From assembly GCF_019175385.1 (NCBI RefSeq), contig NC_083345.1:11943205-12007204 (forward strand): a stretch of DNA of 64,000 bases, in the 5' to 3' direction. Source of the stretch: Lycium barbarum (lineage: Eukaryota > Streptophyta > Magnoliopsida > Solanales > Solanaceae). A program made the translations under genes and the position numbers. Positions 1-11,800 of the stretch are shown here, piece by piece; the stretch's first letter is position 1; each line of letters begins with the position of its first letter. The notes beneath the pieces were generated by a model. It had not been told where the DNA came from. It worked only from the letters and a program-made list of their open reading frames with translations, and did no database searches.

Positions 1-110
1 TGATTTTAGGTGGAGAGTTGTTGTTTTACTGTTTTGGTTGTGTGGTTGCTTCCAGTCTTTGATGGCAGTGTAATTATAGTGTAGGGGTGGTCTTTGAATA
101 CTTTTGAGGC

Positions 111-3100
111 ATGGCTGGTATTGATGTTTCGAAATATGCACATAGCCCTGTGCACAAAGCTATAGTCTTGAAAGATTATGCCTCTCTGAGGAAGATAATC
201 GCTTCGTTGCCTCGGCTTTGTGATCCTGCTGAGATTCATACTGAAGCGGTATCGCTTGCTGAGGAAGCTAAGGCTGATGCTATTTCTGCTGTGATCGATA
301 GACGGGATGTTCCTAACCGGGATAGCCCTCTTCATTTGGCTGTCAAACTCGGTGATGAGACAGCAACCGAGATGCTTATGCTTGCTGGTTCTGATTGGAG
401 TTTGCAGAATGAACATGGTTGGAGTGCCTTGCAGGAGGCAATATGTAATAGGGAAGAAAGGATCGCGAAGATCATAGTTAGGCACTACCAGCCTTTAGCC
501 TGGGCAAAATGGTGTAGAAGGTTACCTCGGTTGATTGGGACGATGAAGAGGATGAGGGACTTTTATATGGAAATAACATTTCACTTCGAGAGTTCTGTCA
601 TACCTTTCATTTCTAGGATTGCACCTTCAGATACATATAAGATTTGGAAGAGGGGTGCAAATTTAAGGGCTGATATGACTCTGGCTGGCTTTGATGGCTT
701 CCGAATTCAGCGTTCCGATCAGAGCATTCTTTTCCTTGGTGATGGTTCTGAGGACGGTAAAGTCGCTCCTGGATCACTTTGCATGATCTCACATAAAGAA
801 AAGGAAATTATGAATGCTTTAGACGGCGCTGGTGCTCCAGCGACCGAGGCAGAAGTACAACAAGAAGTTGCTGCAATGTCTCAAACGAATATATTCAGGC
901 CTGGGATCGATGTCACCGAAGCAGTTCTGTTGCCACAAACAACATGGAGGCGCCAGGAGAAAACGGAGATGGTAGGTTCTTGGAAAGCTAAAGTATATGA
1001 TATGCACAATGTAGTTGTGAGCATAAAATCAAGGAGGGTTCCCGGAGCTATGACGGACGATGAATTTTTCAATTCTTGCAATGAAAATGAAACAGAGAGT
1101 GAAGAGTTTGACGATATATTGACTGAGGAGGAAAGAAAGCAGCTTGAGGTTGCTCTCAAGTCGGACTCTTCAGATGTAAGCAATGAGAATGGAGATGGGA
1201 TCATTGCACATCGCCATAGTTGTTATGAACAAAGGGATATACCCGTTGAGGAGATAAATGGCTGCAGGATTGATGACAATAAGCAGGATAAGAAGAGGTG
1301 GTTTAACAGCTGGAGGAAACGGGATATTAAGCCAGAAGGGGAGAAACGAGTTGTCCCACCTAGAAATTCAATATGTGTCGAGGGGAAGGTTGGCAATTAT
1401 ACTGAGGGTTCTCCACCTTTAAATGAAACTAGGCCAGGGAGACATTCCGTGGATGTCAGGGTGACGAGGGATGAGTTTAGACAAGGAAGAGATGCAAAGG
1501 CTTCTACGTCTAGCAATGCTGAAAATGGAAATCGGCGCAAAGATGGAGGCCGAGAAAATGAGTACAAGAAAGGATTGAGGCCCGTACTTTGGCTTTCTCC
1601 AGATTTCCCATTGAGAACTGAAGAGCTGCTTCCTTTGCTTGACATTCTGGCTAACAAAGTTAAAGCTATCCGGCGGTTGAGGGAAATGCTCACAACAAAA
1701 CTCCCAAAAGGAACCTTCCCAGTTAAGGTATGCATCATGTACTTACAGCTAAAATTAACTCCTAGTCCAGCACTCATGTGATTTTGAATTTTCGTTGGTT
1801 TGAATAGTGATATACTGGTCATGTATAGTCCTTGCTGACACTTATCCATTATTGTATATATTTTATATGTAGTAAACTGTGAATTTCCTAATGTAGGATT
1901 CATTTTCTTTACAGTTTGTTGAGAATATACATCATTTAACTAAGGCAATATTTGGGAAGAAAACGTTATTGAGTTTGAACAATGATAAAGAAATAAAATG
2001 CAGTAGATATAAATCTGCACTGCTGGTGGATGGAAATGTTAAAGGAAGATTGTATTGGATAAGTTGGAGGCAGTATATTTTAGAAAGGTAACAATAAGTT
2101 GGAGACAACATTCCAAAGAAAGTTCTCTCTCTCTCTCTCTCTCTTGGGGGATAAGTATCATTCCACAGAGAGTTAAACTTCTCTCTTAAGGAGGGCGCGC
2201 TGTGCACTAACTTTTAGTTGAAGTATTTTTTATGATTCAAATGTTCTGTTCCGAGTTTTACTATACTGAATTATATCATTTGAACTGTACAGCAAGCTTT
2301 TCTCAATTTTTGAAGATCGATAATAGATTTGGTTCTTGGTGATCTGGCCTTCTTATTGGATTGATAAATTAAGAAGTTTGAGGGTGTGGTTGCATAACGT
2401 CAAGGATTTTATGCTGTTTCTATTGAAAAGTTTTCGTGATTACTCACCTTGTACACTTCCTCCAAAAGGTGGTAAGATCAGGGTAATGAATCTTAAACAC
2501 ATTAAGCGGTGAAGTGCCATGAGCTTAAGATTAGGGGAAATGATACTTGTTTCTGAATCCCCAATGGAGTTTAGGGATCGCTTTCTCCATGGTCAGAAAT
2601 AGGAGGGATTGTGTTATGTTTGCTTTAGTGTGATTTATTATGGATGTGAATGGGATATAGTGAAGGACTAGGAAGAATGTTGGTGAGGTATTTTGATGGA
2701 ACTGAATGGTGGTTACTACCCAGTGGAATCCCACAATAGTGGGGTCTGGGGAGGGTAAGATGTACGCAGCCTTACCCCTACCTGGGTAGGGAGGCTGTTT
2801 CCGATTGACCCTCGGCAACCCTCCTCCTTTATCCGGGCTTGGGACCGGCAATGTGAGCGAGCTCACACAGGCGGAGTTTTTGATGGAACTGAATAAGTTC
2901 TTTAAATGTTTGATTATTATTGTCGTATTATTTTGTACATAGTGTACATAGTGATAATCAAGATTAGATATAGCATGTAGTTGTAAATTGTGATTATTAT
3001 CTTTTGACAATATTTTTCCATCACATACTACTACAAAAATAGAAGTAAAAGGTTATCTGTGGAAGACAGCAGATAACGGTGTTGTTAAGTGCAAGCCAAG

Positions 3101-6063
3101 TCAGACTTTTTGGGTGCTAATGCTGTGGGTTTGTCAACGCTCAGTAGATTGGAAAATCTGATTATAATTGGAGCATAATCCCATTAGTGGAACACAAATC
3201 AAACGTCACTTAATATTAGGTACGCCTCAATTCCCTTATATACTCCACTATCCTCAAACCAAATGGTTCCTAGGATCTCTAAAATGATGGGAAAGGGATC
3301 TTTTCTTCTTTTGCCTAAGATCTAATATTTAGCTCCAACCAGCTCGTTGGGGTTATGGAACGGGTGAATCGTGCTTTACGGTGATAGTCTTGGAACTTAG
3401 CTATCTGATCTTTAAGAAATATGTATGGATGTAATATGGTAAACAGGATATAAAAGTTTGCAGTTGCAAATAAACATCATCTTTCCGTCGTAGAGAAAAT
3501 AGTTTGAATAGTTGTGGATATTAAGGTTTGGTTTAACTAAATGTTGTCCATAGGATAATGATTACCTTCTTAAGAAAAGGAACTTTTGACGTGATGACAT
3601 TTAACCCTTCTAAAACTCCCTTACGGATTTATTGGCTTAGTCGAGTTGGCTTGGAGAGAAAAGCTAGAGGTGGTATTCTGATGTGTTATAAGAATTATGG
3701 GTCAAATTAGGCACAAATTTGATTTTTTGAATGGATTTGAGATTGTATGATGATAAATAACTTCAACCTATTTCCACGCCGAGTATTATGAAGGATGCAA
3801 TATTTAGTTGGGACTTTTTGAGGACGGAAGAGAAGATGCCGGGTGTGGAATATTCCCCCAGTAGCACTTATGTGAATAGTATGGAGGGATACTATGATAG
3901 TTTTCAAGGGGAAGAGCATGACTTTTATACATATGAGGAATAGCCTCCTATTTTTTTAAGTCTTTTTGGTGCACCGATGAGGTTTCTATTTGTATAGAAA
4001 GTTGGGTGTCTATCATAGAGTATCATGTCTATCTATAGAGAAGTGTTAACTTTATTGATATAAGAATCACAGAGGTGAGGTTATACGGCACAAGGTTAGT
4101 TCCTAGGGATCCTCAGACTCACTTATGGGATTACCCTGGTACGTTGTTGTTGTTAGTTCCTAGGGATCCTTATATTGCAAAGTGGACTATAGCCACAATG
4201 GATGCAACTTAAACCCTTGATACTCATCTGGTATGTTTGAACAAAGTCTAGTGGATTGCGACTATGGGATATAGTCAGATATTCATAGCCTGTATTTGGA
4301 ATGGAACAGAGATAGTACAAATGACCAATGTTTCCAAAATCATAACCCCGTAGTGAAACCTAATATAAGAAGAGAAAAGTGTTGTAAGGGAGGGGGCCAG
4401 CTAAGGCAAAGGAGAACAGTCCTTGAAGTCCTCTTCATATGCAGTTTGAAGTCTAGGATCCAGTAGCGCATCTGTTTCACATGGCCCTTGTTGTCCGCAT
4501 TTGTCATCAGTCCATGTTAGTTGATCGTAAATTCAGCAGTCCACATTTGTTACAAGCTGATTGATCAACTCACTTCAGCCAACCTGTCAATCAGCACTCC
4601 ACATTTGTTTCACTTTACGTCAGGTAGCCTCTCAAGTTAGTAGTCTATGTGGGAGGTGGCAAGTACCTGGTGGAATAGAGGTGTGCGCAAGCTGGACTCT
4701 CTAGGTACTCATGATTAGTGTTGGAAGGATTGGAGTGAACTTCCAATACAGACCAATTAAACATAATCTAGAAACAGGATCACAATGCGATAGAATTTTA
4801 ATAGGCATCAATGCAGGAGTAAACCTTTGTAAGTTCATGTTGTGTGCAACCATTAAACCACACATGCGAAATGTGGGCAATCATTATTTAACATTTAGGA
4901 TAGGATTTTGAACCTTTTTACATGTACAAATCATTAATGAAGCTTAACAGGTACTTAAGTGCAATTGAATGTAAGATAGGCATTATTGCTGTTAATGTTT
5001 TCATGGTCAAGCTGTATGAAGCTACTTTTTGTTAAGACTTATTCCTAGAAGGTTGTATAGCGCAGATGCTCTTAGCTATAACATGGGAACAAATGATGTA
5101 GTTTTTCTAGGAATTATATGGTGTGTCATGCCTCTAGATAATTAACATAAGTAAAAAAAAAAGAGCTTTGGCACTTGCATAGGTTAGTCACAAGGGTACT
5201 TGGGGCAAAAAGGTGCAGTAGCAGAGAGGAGTTTAGCTCAGAGGGGAGCATGGCTGGCCTAATCCCCTTTGGAATGAGGATGGAACTTCCATCTGAACAT
5301 AATTCATAGAAAAGGAATCATCAGATGCGTTCATTTTATTATGAAGATTTCCGTAAATTTTCCCCTGAAATTGCTATTGTGGAAACTTCTTCTTTTGACT
5401 AGTTGCTATTATAGAAACTTTTGTGCCGTCGTGTTCCTTAGACTAGCTATTTGTGAGCATGACTTGCTATCGTGTGATGGGTGTTGACTTAGAATTCTGG
5501 GAGATTTTCTTTAGTAGTTTTTGATTTCTCATAATAGTGACCTCAATTTTGTACCTTTAGTCTCCTCCAACTAAAGCTTTCTGACATGAATTGTCTCTCA
5601 GTAAAGTTGCATCTCTAAAAGCTCATATACACATTTACAAGGAAGCAACAAACTTTTATAGGAGTATTAATTACCTATATGTTAAGTTTCACTCCGCTAA
5701 GAATCCCTTTGTATGTTTCAGGTAGCAATTCCGGTTGTTCCAACTATTAGAGTATTGGTGACTTTCACTAAGTTTGAAGAATTGCAGCCACTAGATGAGT
5801 TCGAAACTCCTCCTTCCAGCCCTACTGGTTCAGGCATGGAGAGTCCATCAGTGTCGCAGCCCTCAAGTTCATCATGGTTTCAGTGGATAAAAGCCCCATA
5901 TCAACGGCCTAGTTCTTCTACAAGCAGTCCAAGTAATAGGATCGAAACCGTTCAAGATCCATTTGCTGTCCCTCAAGGTTACACGTGGATATCAGCAGAA
6001 GCAAAGAGAAAGAAAATGCAGGAAAAGGAAAAGGCGAAGAAAGGAAAGAGTAGGAAACAGTAG
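111..6063 (+). CDS. Ankyrin-repeat / GPCR-chaperone domain protein (ANKRD13-like)
   Basis: Two coding exons, 111-1727 and 5722-6063, join in phase 0 across a GT-AG intron (donor GTATGC, acceptor TTTCAG) to give 652 residues. Residues about 30-125 hold ankyrin repeats (SPLHLAVKLGD, GWSALQEAI). The block from about residue 160, with MTLAGFDGFRIQRSDQSILF, is the GPCR-chaperone region of ANKRD13-type proteins. An acidic and basic low-complexity linker follows, then the conserved LLPLLDILANKVKAIRRLRE segment that runs across the splice into VAIPVVPTIRVLVTFTKFEE. The C-terminus is Ser/Pro-rich and ends in a Lys-rich tail. Animal relatives bind ubiquitinated membrane cargo; the plant role is poorly known, so function is inference. 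The ATG at 111 opens the longest frame and the protein starts MAGIDVSKYAHSPVHKA as relatives do. From memory it corresponds to Arabidopsis At3g24210. A TTTTAG near base 9 could be the acceptor of a 5'UTR intron. Confidence 0.9.
2125..2144. repeat. (CT)10 microsatellite
   Basis: Pure CT dinucleotide run inside the ankyrin-gene intron. Confidence 0.95.
2708..2877 (-). mobile_element. Au/TS-type SINE with 17-bp TSD
   Basis: On the minus strand the body reads CCTACCCAGGTAGGGGTAAG, then the TACCCTCCCCAGACCCCA core and the GTGGGATTCCACTGGG end, typical of Solanaceae SINEs with a (TTG)n tail. The tail here is almost lost. Flanking copies of TTTTGATGGAACTGAAT at 2691-2707 and 2878-2894 form a perfect 17-bp target-site duplication, which proves retroposition. 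It sits in the ankyrin-gene intron. Confidence 0.85.
4114..4152 (+). mobile_element. 39-bp 5'-truncated SINE/LINE end with 18-bp TSD
   Basis: Only the 3' end of an Au-type element is present (CTTATGGGATTACCCTGG, then three TTG). It is bracketed by perfect copies of TTAGTTCCTAGGGATCCT at 4096-4113 and 4153-4170. The duplication shows a real but very short retroposition event. Confidence 0.85.
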
Positions 6064-7889
6064 CTGAAACACTTGGTTCATACTAAGACGTGTTACATTC
6101 TTCATTGGCTGATCTTGTTTTAGTATTTTTCGAAATCTGATTAAATCATTGTGGGTGGTATAAAAGTTGAAATTCGCGATTCTTCCAAATCCTTGTTATC
6201 AATGTGGAACAATTGTTTTTGTTCGCATGATTTAATTATGTTCCCTGTTGGCTTTGACATAGAAATATATTTCTTGATCGACCATAGCGATGGTTTTTCT
6301 TACAACAGCTAATGGAACAAGTGTACTTTGACACACAAGGAAAAAAGTGGAATGTGGTATCTGGCCACAAGTATATTACTGATTTAGCCTGTGAAAGTGC
6401 AGCTCCAACTAAAATTTCTATTTCCCCTATCCTTCAATTCAAGTTTGTCATTTTTGGATCCACATTTTATGTTACAGAAGATAGTGTGTGGGGACAAATG
6501 ACCTGCGCTTTGCAATGGAACTTCTCTAAAGTTTATTTGCTCTTTTTTTTGTGCTAAGTTTTTGAGGTCCCCTACTAGTCATTTTCCAGCTAATTTGACC
6601 TTATATTAACAATTTAGTCGTCATATGCTCAAAAGGTGTTGTTCAACGGTCAATGAAGTTGAAATACAGACCATAAGAGAACAGTGTTTAAATAAAGACC
6701 ATAAGAGAAAAATGTTTTCAAAAACATTAGGTGATTTTCCCTCAGTCAACCCAAGTTTTAGTGGCGGAGTTACTTGATATGTGTACTCAATGCAAGTACG
6801 TGGTGAAATCATCGATGTGCATATAAGCTGGACCAAATACCACGCTTTAAAAAAGAAAAAAATGAATGAGGCCTTAGTTCATCTTCACCTACTACACACC
6901 CCTTTCTTTATGAAGTTCTATATATATAATATGTGCTGGCAAATTGCCATTATTGTAACCTTCTTCAACTTATCAAATCCTTACATTAAATTTCAACCAA
7001 AGATTGCCAGATGCCACAATGCTTTGCCAGCAAGTAAATCTGCTCAATCTCCATTCTTCCTCTTTCAAATTGCCTCAATATGATATGGATTTAAATGAAT
7101 TTAGGAGAAATTCCGAAAGGGATACTCCACAAACAATCAGATAAATAGGAAAAAAAATTAGAAAGATTATTGAGATGGGATTTTGATTTATCAATTGAAC
7201 CAACTTTAGACCTGTGATGTCCAACTTCAGACATTTGGTTCCGAAATTAGGTTTGGTAGTTCAAACTTCAGGCGTGCGAGTGTGAATTTGAGACTGCCAA
7301 GCCTAACTTTGTACCTAAATTTCTCAAGTTCGAACTGCATAAGTAATATGTGAACTTCAGACGTTTAGAAATATCCTGAAATAAGGCTTGACTATCTCCT
7401 ACTTCAATCTCATATGACTGAAATTTGAAAATTCAGACCCAAAATTTTTAATTTCACTCCCAACAACAAAATAACATATCTAGTATAATCTCATAAGTGA
7501 GTCTGGAGAAGGTAGTGTCTACACAGACCTTATCTTTACCTTGGGAAGGTAAAGAGGTTGTTTCCGAGACACTCCCGGCTCATAGAAAGAAGAAAAATAC
7601 AAAGTAGCAATAAGCAAACAATAACAAGATAATAAGACAACATAATCTAAAGAAACAACAAACAGTAACAGAAAACTAAAAATAAGAAACTACAAGAATA
7701 ATGCTAAAACTCCAGCCCCTGATTTACCCATTACCCTAATTCTTGACCTCCACACACTGCCACATAAATTTAGTTACGAAGCAGCTAGATATTACACATT
7801 TCATAATTTTTGGCTCTATCTTAAAATAGTTGTCCTCCAAGCAACTATCACTAATTTTTCTGTATGATCCAACAAATTTGGGCCCAAAC
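6064..7889. other. Intergenic, ankyrin gene to COQ6-proximal foldback element
   Basis: AT-rich spacer. The first few hundred bases are presumably 3'UTR. Around 7200-7350 there are degenerate repeats of phrases like AACTTCAGACGTT. A decayed minus-strand SINE lies near 7490-7605. No gene is supported; the frames at 6312-6557 and 6781-7083 look random. Confidence 0.7.
7490..7605 (-). mobile_element. Degenerate Au/TS-type SINE
   Basis: Reading right to left, the sequence keeps the CGGAAACAACCTCTTTACC and ACCTTCTCCAGACTCAC signatures of the SINE family with many substitutions. I could not define a target-site duplication, so the boundaries are approximate. Confidence 0.65.
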
Positions 7890-7899
7890 TAAAATTGCC

Positions 7900-8740
7900 C
7901 AATAAAACCATTTTTTTGCACGGATTGCCCTTCGTTTGGGGTGGTCTTTAAATTTTGCCCCTCAAATTTGTGGTCTTTAAATTTTGCCCTTTGCTTGGAA
8001 AGATGAGCGAATACATGAAGTTCTGGGTTCGAACCCCCGCTCAGGCATAAAATAAAAAAATAATTTCGCAAGACAGAACTGGGGGAGTGTATGCCGGATC
8101 CAACATACAATCTTTAAGAAAAAGTTAAAGTTATGCCGGATCCGGCATAACTAAAAGTCTGCCCCCTCCGGCATACAAAATTTAAACTTTGCCTTGTAAG
8201 GCAAACTTACGCCTTATGGGGCATACTTTTAGTTATGTTTTATGGGCACACTTTTAGTTAAGGCATTACTAAAGGTTTACCTTGAAAAGTTAAAAAAAAA
8301 AATACATATATATGCTTCAAGGCAAAGTTTGCCCATAAGGCATAAGTATGCCCCCATCGGCATAAGTTTGGTAATTCCTGAACAAGTTTATGCCGATGGG
8401 GGCATACTTTTAATGGGCAAACTTTTATGCCGGATCCGGCATAAACTTGTGAAGGAATTATCAAAGTTATGCCGGAACTGACATACTTATGCCATGTCTG
8501 CCCATAAGGCATAAGTATATCGGGTCCGGCATAACTTTGCTAATTCCTTCACAAGTGTGTGCCGATGGGGCATAGTGAAATTTAAACTCTGCCTCGCGAT
8601 TTTTTTTTAAAATTTTGATTGTGTGGGGGTTCGAACCTGAAACCCATGAGATTTAGCGAAGGGCAAAATTTAAAGATTTCAAATATGAGGGGCAAAATTT
8701 AAAGACCACCCCAAAAAAGGGCAATTCGCAGAATTGCCCC
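7900..8740. mobile_element. Foldback / long-TIR non-autonomous element next to COQ6
   Basis: The left end (7921-8000) and the reverse complement of the right end (8661-8730) share GGGGTGGTCTTTAAATTTTG, GCCCCTCA and a second CTTTAAATTTTGCCCTT, so the termini are long imperfect inverted repeats. Both arms also hold a GGTTCGAACCCC/CCCGCTCAGG-like stretch. The interior is an array of short palindromes built from ATGCCGGATCCGGCAT and CCCATCGGCATAAG. The element stops 66 bp before the COQ6 ATG, so it probably forms promoter or 5'UTR. A possible TSD is ATAAAAC, but the outermost left end has decayed. A half copy sits at 31627-31935. Confidence 0.75.
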
Positions 8741-8806
8741 TATAAAACAGACTACAAAACGAGTGTTATTCTTCTTCTGCTCCTTCCACGTAGCAACATA
8801 GCAAAC

Positions 8807-11800
8807 ATGAACAGGTACCTAATGTTCTTTCATCTATTTTTCACAAAATTAATCTGTTTTTAACTTGCATTTACAAACATTACTTTAATATTTCAGTTAG
8901 TTGAAATATAACCCATAAGAATTTTAGGTAACAAGGTGATTTTTTTTTCTTTTTTCCTGAAATTTATGACCGTCACAACATCAACATAGGTATATATTTA
9001 TGTTATTGGTAATGCATACTTTTTATTCTGTTTGTTCCCTTTAAATTATAAGTGGGTATTTTTTATAATTGTGTTTGGTATGATATATAATTGTTTAATT
9101 ATACGAAGTGGTTTCTTGTATTTGGTTTATTTGAAATATGGAAAATGGTTTCAACCAAAATGGTAAAAAATGACTTCTTGAATGGTGTGTTTGGTATGGT
9201 AGTAGTTATTTTTCATTGGAAATGTTTTCTGGTGAGTGAAAAAATATTTTTTTAAATAAATATATATATTAAAGATTAGTAGTAATAATGTTTGTAAATT
9301 TTGTAGTGTTCTGATGATATGATTTTTTTTTTTTTGTATAGATTGATAATGTCTATGTGATGATTGAAGCAAGTGATATGATATTAAAAGTTAAGATTAA
9401 TAGTAATAATATTAGTAAATTTTATAGTTTTCTGGTTTGAAGTTTCGTTACTTAGCTGCAGAGCTAGATATTGGAATTCCAGAACTATTTGAAGCTTTGA
9501 TTCATATTTTTTAAGCAACATAAAAAAAATAAAAATGTGGGATTTATAGAGAGTGTATGTGTTTTGTTTTGGTTAGTTATTTCTTGCCCCACCCTGGAGA
9601 GATCAGCAGTGTAGAATAACCACTTTCTCCCTTTGTGGCTCGTGTTCCGAACCTCCTAGGGATCTACCACTAGTGCAGCCCTCTATTGTCAGGGACGGAT
9701 AATACGATTGACGGAATGCATAGGTCTTTCTTCTGATTATGGCTGCATAACTACCTAGAAAATTGTGTAGATCTGTTGGAAGAAAAACATCATGTAGGAA
9801 TAGGCTGATAGGTTGCTTCGATGTCCTAGTAACGTTGTTCGTTTTACCCTGTTTGATGGGAACAAGAATTTGGTTTGAGAATATACTCATCAAGAGAGCA
9901 GTGTTGTTTATATGAGTGTTTTAGAATAACTCCAATCTCATACATTATTCCAAATTGTGGTTGTGCATGTGGAAATTTTAACAGATAGTACCATTTAATA
10001 TGTGCTGATAGTGAAGTATAAAATATTTTGCCGTATTTGATTATTCCTTAAATCTTTAATTTCGTGACAACTATGTAAGCTAGTACATTCCTGTCTTAGG
10101 CTTTCTGTTGCCAGAAGAATTGTGTCGAACATTCATGGATTCAGATCTGTGCAGAGGACTTTATGCAGTAATGCAGGCGTTATAGTTCCTGATCTGGTCA
10201 GTGAAAAGGTGTTATTCTTTACTATCAATTTGTTTTGTTTTCTTATTGTTTTCTATTAAAATAGTCTCGTTATCCGTAGGGCTGTGCATGTTAACGGTTA
10301 AACAATAACCCGAACCGATTATTGGGTTATTGGGTTAATGGTTCGGGTTAATGGATTACCGGTTCGGGTACCGGGTGGTGTTTTTGACTTAATGGCTTAT
10401 TGGGTCGGGTCGCGGGTTGACCATTTTTGTTAACGGGTTACCTGATAACCCGATAACAATTTAATTAATTACACTTCTACCCTTTAACTAAGTTGTTGTG
10501 CACTGTTTTGCCTTTGTCGCTGCTGCCCATTGCCCACTAGAAGTTGTTCTATGGGCTGTTTTCTAAGTTCTAATCTATAGCTTAATTATGGTCCTGTCAA
10601 TAGCGTTGGTGTTCATAGGTAGTTTACTAACCCCTGTAAAGATGCAGACCGTAGAATGATGGAGAAATGTAAAGATGATTAACAACCTGCCTTCTTGATA
10701 GTATTAAGGCTGAAACATAGTATTGTGTTTTGTTGGTTATACACTTAAGATGCTCTGCTGCCTTGTTTATGTTCTGTATATATATAAGTCTCAGGTTGTG
10801 TTTGCATATGATGTATGTTAAGATTTAAACTCAATTGCTGCCTGTTTATGTTCTGTTTATGGGTTAGGAGTGATTTTAATCTAACCTTTTGAAAGATGGT
10901 GGCAAAATAACCTTCTTTTAACAGTATTAGTTTTCAAATGAAGAAAAGTCATATATGGAACTACATCCATTTCTTGATATTTTTGTGGGTTGAAACCCAT
11001 TGTCAATTATAAATCATGATTAAGCGGGATAAACCTGCCAATTACCTCAATTTTAACCAGTCACCGTTCATATTGTGGTCAAGACATTTTTTTGTTGTGT
11101 GAAATCTTAACGGTTAAACCGATAGCCGAACGATAACATACAACAACCGATTAACCGATAACCCATTAACCGATATTTTAACGGTTCTTTAACGGTTTAA
11201 TATATCTACAAACCGATAACCAATAAGTTAAACCGATAATTTTGAAACCCGAACCGAACCGACCGATATGCAGCCCTAGTTATCCGTTCTTATTAGTAGT
11301 TGCATTATTGCAATATAATTTCTTGTGCTCCGATTTCTGCTATTATCTGTTATTATGTGTTATTTCCTGTGCTTTGGTTATCCTGTGTCATCTGCTCTGA
11401 TTTCTGCTATTATCGGTTATTTTCTGTGCTCTGATTATCCTGTATTATCTGTGTCGCTTGCATTATTTCATTTCCATATCGCTTTAAATCTCTTATCCGA
11501 ATCTCTTAACCTTATCTAACCGTATCTGACTTCTTTTTATGCTTTTATTGAGCCGGGGGTCTTTCGGAAACAGCCGTCCTACCTTGGTAGGAGTCAGGTC
11601 TGCGTACACTCTACCCTCCCCAGACCCTACGATGTGGGATTTCACTGGGTTGTTGTTGTTGTTGTTGTATTGTTTTCTATTAAAAAAGCTTTATCTTGTA
11701 GTTATTTGCAGTCTTTCTATATCCTTATGCAGAAATGCAAGGTAAGGCTGCGTACAATAGACCCTTGTGGTCCGGCCCTTCTCTGGACCCCGCGCATAGC

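Larger units (their letters stand above)
1728..5721 (+). other. 4-kb intron of the ankyrin gene
   Basis: The single intron is about twice as long as the combined exons. It carries a (CT)10 run at 2125-2144, a full SINE copy at 2708-2877 and a 39-bp SINE stub at 4114-4152. The rest is AT-rich, without supported coding sequence. Short frames such as 4711-4911 match nothing I recognise. Confidence 0.8.

Noticed and set aside
1914..2000. Possible extra exon of the ankyrin gene (after TTTACAG at about 1913)
   Set aside because: Including it would break the conserved junction FPVK-VAIPVV; it shows no family similarity.
6312..6557. 81-codon plus-strand frame after the ankyrin gene
   Set aside because: Low-complexity end and no recognisable domain; likely chance.
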